A program made the translations under genes and the position numbers. From contig BNBP01000049.1 in NCBI GenBank assembly GCA_014656015.1, positions 1 to 51,805 of the forward strand: 51,805 nucleotides of DNA. Direction: 5' to 3'. The stretch's first letter is position 1, and each line of letters starts with the position of its first letter. This document shows positions 49,721-51,805 of the stretch, piece by piece. The stretch comes from Streptomyces griseoaurantiacus. Lineage in GTDB: Bacteria > Actinomycetota > Actinomycetes > Streptomycetales > Streptomycetaceae. A model generated the notes under the pieces. That model searched no databases. It was not told the origin of the DNA and saw only the letters and a list, made by a program, of their open reading frames with translations.

Positions 49721-50506
49721 ATGCTCACCCCCATACCCCGGGACATACCGGGACTTCCGGCGCTACCGGGCGTGCCCGGACCCCTGTCGGCCACCGTCCC
49801 GGCCGCGGCGGTGGTGGCGCCCGTACGCCGCCCCGCCACGGCCGCCTTCCGCCTCCTCACCGGCGCCGCGGCGGCGGCCGGCGTCACGCTCGCCCTGCTC
49901 CACGGCAGCCCGACCCGGGCCCTGACCTACTTCGCCCTCCAGAGCGGCGCACTGGCGGCGATCGTCTTCACCCTGTCCGCCCAGCGCGCCTGGGCGGCCC
50001 GCCGCCCCCTCCCACCGGCCCTGACCGGCGCCACCCTCCTCTACACGGTGACCGCGGCCCTGACCCACCACCTGCTCCTGGCACACACGACACAGCCGTT
50101 CGCGCTCGCCGACACCCCGGCCGACGCGACCGGCTGGCCCGCCCTGGCCGGCCAACTCCTGCACACGGCGGTCCCCCTCGCGGCGGCGCTGGACTGGCTG
50201 CTCCTCACCCCACCGCGCCGACTCCGCCCCCGCCACGCCACGGCCTGGCTGCTCTACCCCCTGGCCTACCTGGCCCTGCTCCTCACCCGGGGCGCCCTCC
50301 TGACCCCCGGCACCCCGGACCGCTACGTCCACCCCTTCCTCGACGTGGCCTCCCACGGCTACCAGCACGTCCTGGCCAACGCTCTCCTGCTGTGCCTGGC
50401 CGTCTACGCCCTCGCGATCCTCCTGGTCACCCTGGACCACATCCGCCCGGCCCCCTTGCGCCGCCGCCGCAAAACCGGATTTCGTCTCCGGGCACCGGTG
50501 GGCTAA
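49721..50506 (+). CDS. Pr6Pr family membrane protein
   Basis: 261 residues. Six predicted spans: AAFRLLTGAAAAAGVTLALLHG, YFALQSGALAAIVFTLSA, ALTGATLLYTVTAALTHHLLL, HTAVPLAAALDWLLL, WLLYPLAYLALLLTRGAL and VLANALLLCLAVYALAILLV. The segments YFALQSG, LDWLL and YPFLDV-like HPFLDVASHGY match the Pr6Pr family of unknown function. The first 40 residues are Pro-rich. ATG 49721 has TAGCGT 6 nt upstream, compatible with a leaderless mRNA. Followed by tRNA-Pro. Confidence 0.85.
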   Translation: MLTPIPRDIPGLPALPGVPGPLSATVPAAAVVAPVRRPATAAFRLLTGAAAAAGVTLALLHGSPTRALTYFALQSGALAAIVFTLSAQRAWAARRPLPPALTGATLLYTVTAALTHHLLLAHTTQPFALADTPADATGWPALAGQLLHTAVPLAAALDWLLLTPPRRLRPRHATAWLLYPLAYLALLLTRGALLTPGTPDRYVHPFLDVASHGYQHVLANALLLCLAVYALAILLVTLDHIRPAPLRRRRKTGFRLRAPVG

Positions 50507-50538
50507 AGTAAACGTCGTCGCCGCGACAGCAGCGACAC

Positions 50539-50612
50539 CGGGGTGTAGCGCAGCTTGGCAGCGCGCTTCGTTCGGGACGAAGAGGTCGTGGGTTCAAATC
50601 CCGCCACCCCGA
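50539..50612 (+). tRNA. tRNA-Pro(CGG)
   Basis: 74 nt folding into a full cloverleaf: acceptor CGGGGTG/CACCCCG, D-arm GCGC...GCGC, anticodon stem CTTCG/CGAAG with loop TTCGGGA (anticodon CGG), T-arm GTGGG-TTCAAAT-CCCGC, discriminator A at 50612. CCA is not encoded. Its 3' end is a typical attachment site; integrase debris lies 100 bp downstream. Confidence 0.97.
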
Positions 50613-50624
50613 CAGCCAAAACAG

Positions 50625-50664
50625 CAGGTGAGGGCCCTACCGCGCGCGGTAGGGCCCTCACCTG
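50625..50664 (+). terminator. 40-bp perfect palindrome terminating tRNA-Pro
   Basis: 50625-50644 is the exact reverse complement of 50645-50664, followed by TTT. It is 12 nt past the tRNA. Confidence 0.9.
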
Positions 50665-50709
50665 TTTCCGGCTGCGTGTCTATCTGCGTGACTACCGCAT
50701 TCCGCGTGT

Positions 50710-51351
50710 CTACGGCCGCCGTTCCTCCGCGCCGAAGATGCCGTCCATGACCACGGCGCCGGTCTGGATCACGGGCCGGATCTGCTTCCGGTAGACCTCT
50801 TCCGTCACGGCCGTCCCGGAGTGCCCGACGAGGCGGGAGATCACTTCCAGCGGGACGCCACGGTCGGACAGCAGGGACACGAAGCTGTGCCGGAGCTCCC
50901 GGGGCGTCCACTCGTCGGCGTCGATCCCGTCGACGTCCCTGAGCGCCTGGCGGAAGGCGCGCCGAACGTTCGCGGCGTCGAGCGGTTTGCCGACGGCGGA
51001 GAAGAAGACCAGCCCGTGTTCCTCCCACCGACCGCACCAGCCGAGCGGTCCGAGCCTCTTCGTCAACGGTCGCACCGACAGGGGCCCGTTGTCTGCCGGT
51101 CGGCCAGAGTCCGCAGCGGCCAGGAGATCACGCACCTCACGAGCCCTCGGCTCGTCGAGGTCGAGGGCTCCCAAGAGCCGGTCGAGCACATCGAGACTCG
51201 GAACCATGCGCCCCGTCTCGACCTTGGACACGGTCGGCTGCCCCACCCCCGCACGCTACGCCAGGGCAGCACCTGTCAGGCCGGCCTCTGCCCGCAGCAT
51301 CCGAAGACGCCCGCCAAGCGCCCGCATCAGCTCCCGCCGCTCACTCCCCAT
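50710..51351 (-). pseudogene. XRE regulator-tyrosine integrase chimera with an amber codon
   Basis: From ATG 51351 the frame reads MGSERRELMRALGGRLRMLR, then ALA, TAG (51258-51256), then RAGVGQPTVSKVETGRMVPS: an XRE helix-turn-helix N-terminus interrupted by one stop. After about residue 80 the frame continues without a break into the C-terminal part of a tyrosine recombinase: LVFFSAVGKPLDAANVRRAF, TPRELRHSFVSLLSD, LVGHSGTAVTEEVYRKQI (catalytic Arg, His and Tyr region). A deletion has joined the regulator gene to the 3' end of the integrase. Its position beside tRNA-Pro fits a decayed integrative element of the pSAM2 kind. Confidence 0.82.
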
Positions 51352-51805
51352 GCCCAGCCACCAGGCAGCAGCCACCACGAGCCCAAGCCACGTCGACGAC
51401 CGTCAAGCATCTCCAGGGACCAGACACACCAACAGCCCGTGCATGATTCAAACTTTCTCTACTGGTTCAAGTGCGGCTCGCTCCGCTCCCCGCACGCGGC
51501 CCTGCCCCCGGCCGGGCCTGCGCTCCTGCCTCCGCCCCGCTCCAGCCCGGCCGGCGCCCGTGCCGCGCGCACACCCGAAGCCTGCGCAAAATGCCAGCCA
51601 GCGTACGACTCCTTGATCATGCTTCACCCCGGACCGGGCAGGCCACCGGCACAGCGCGCTTCGCCGCCGACCAGCGGCGCATCCTAACCTCGCGCTTTCA
51701 CGAGGGCGCCTGTCCGAGGGTTGATCGAAAAGACGGGAAGTGCTCCTGACCTGCAACGATAGGACTTGCTGAGGGTCCTGTTGGCTGCGAGGAAAGAAGC
51801 ACTTC
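51352..51805. other. Right end of window: degraded mobile DNA, possible IS end
   Basis: No gene is supported. GGAAGTGCT (51736-51744) is mirrored by AGCACTTC at the last eight bases, in a region resembling the leader of Streptomyces IS elements, but the element itself would be outside the window. Confidence 0.35.

Noticed and set aside
1..51805. CRISPR array, rRNA, secondary-metabolite cluster or phage
   Set aside because: No repeat-spacer arrangement, rRNA sequence, biosynthetic enzymes or structural phage genes were seen; mobile DNA is limited to remnants.

Overview
The window is chromosomal DNA from a Streptomyces. Support: very high GC with G/C-ending codons, frequent GTG starts, GTGA/ATGA gene overlaps, TAnnnT boxes 6-7 nt before starts (leaderless genes), and recognisable BldG, WblA, Crp and TopA. 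From memory, the gene order matches the S. coelicolor core region around SCO3542-SCO3582. Almost everything is vertically inherited core; the foreign pieces are an IS481-type transposase remnant (about 8.35-8.65 kb) and a decayed integrase/XRE remnant next to a tRNA-Pro (50.7-51.4 kb), with a possible IS end at the right edge.

Layout, left to right. (1) 0-6.4 kb: thymidylate kinase with an MFS-like N-terminal domain and a coiled-coil tail (cut by the window), topA, and a tiny membrane protein. (2) 6.7-12 kb: a methyltransferase, the IS481 remnant, a small lipoprotein and the proton-pumping pyrophosphatase hppA. (3) 12.4-16.1 kb: the bldG anti-anti-sigma / anti-sigma pair and a divergent DUF1998 helicase of the MrfA type. 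(4) 15.4-21.8 kb: a tightly coupled Tad/Flp-pilus-like operon (ssd, tadA, tadB, tadC, Flp-like DUF4244 pilin, TadE, TadE/G-like). (5) 22.3-26 kb: a HAD phosphatase, a non-coding region where an Ms1/6S-like RNA is expected, a degenerate Fic-like protein and a deacetylase-like lipoprotein. (6) 26.3-34.6 kb: a SulP transporter/beta-carbonic anhydrase fusion, acetyl-CoA synthetase with a duplicated start region forming a coupled 16-codon upstream ORF, nhaA, a holin-like membrane protein and an epoxide-hydrolase-like enzyme. (7) 34.9-41.9 kb: MarP protease, CoA-type Nudix, endonuclease III, divergent crp, then a minus-strand set of DUF4177, RidA, Nudix and MBL-fold genes. (8) 42-50.5 kb: two ArsA-like ATPases, wblA, a class A penicillin-binding protein, YqeY, a metallophosphoesterase and a Pr6Pr-type membrane protein. 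(9) 50.5 kb to the end: tRNA-Pro(CGG), its terminator and the mobile-element debris.

How the genes fit together. Three developmental or global regulators (bldG, crp, wblA) share the window with envelope and surface genes (Tad pilus, PBP, deacetylase, MarP) and with acetate, pH and proton homeostasis (acs, nhaA, hppA, bicarbonate transport plus CO2 hydration). Many gene ends carry strong GC-rich hairpins, given individually. The features most worth following up are the Ms1/6S-like RNA locus, the acs start duplication, the 15-bp minisatellite that links the helicase and Tad genes, and the amber-interrupted XRE-integrase chimera.
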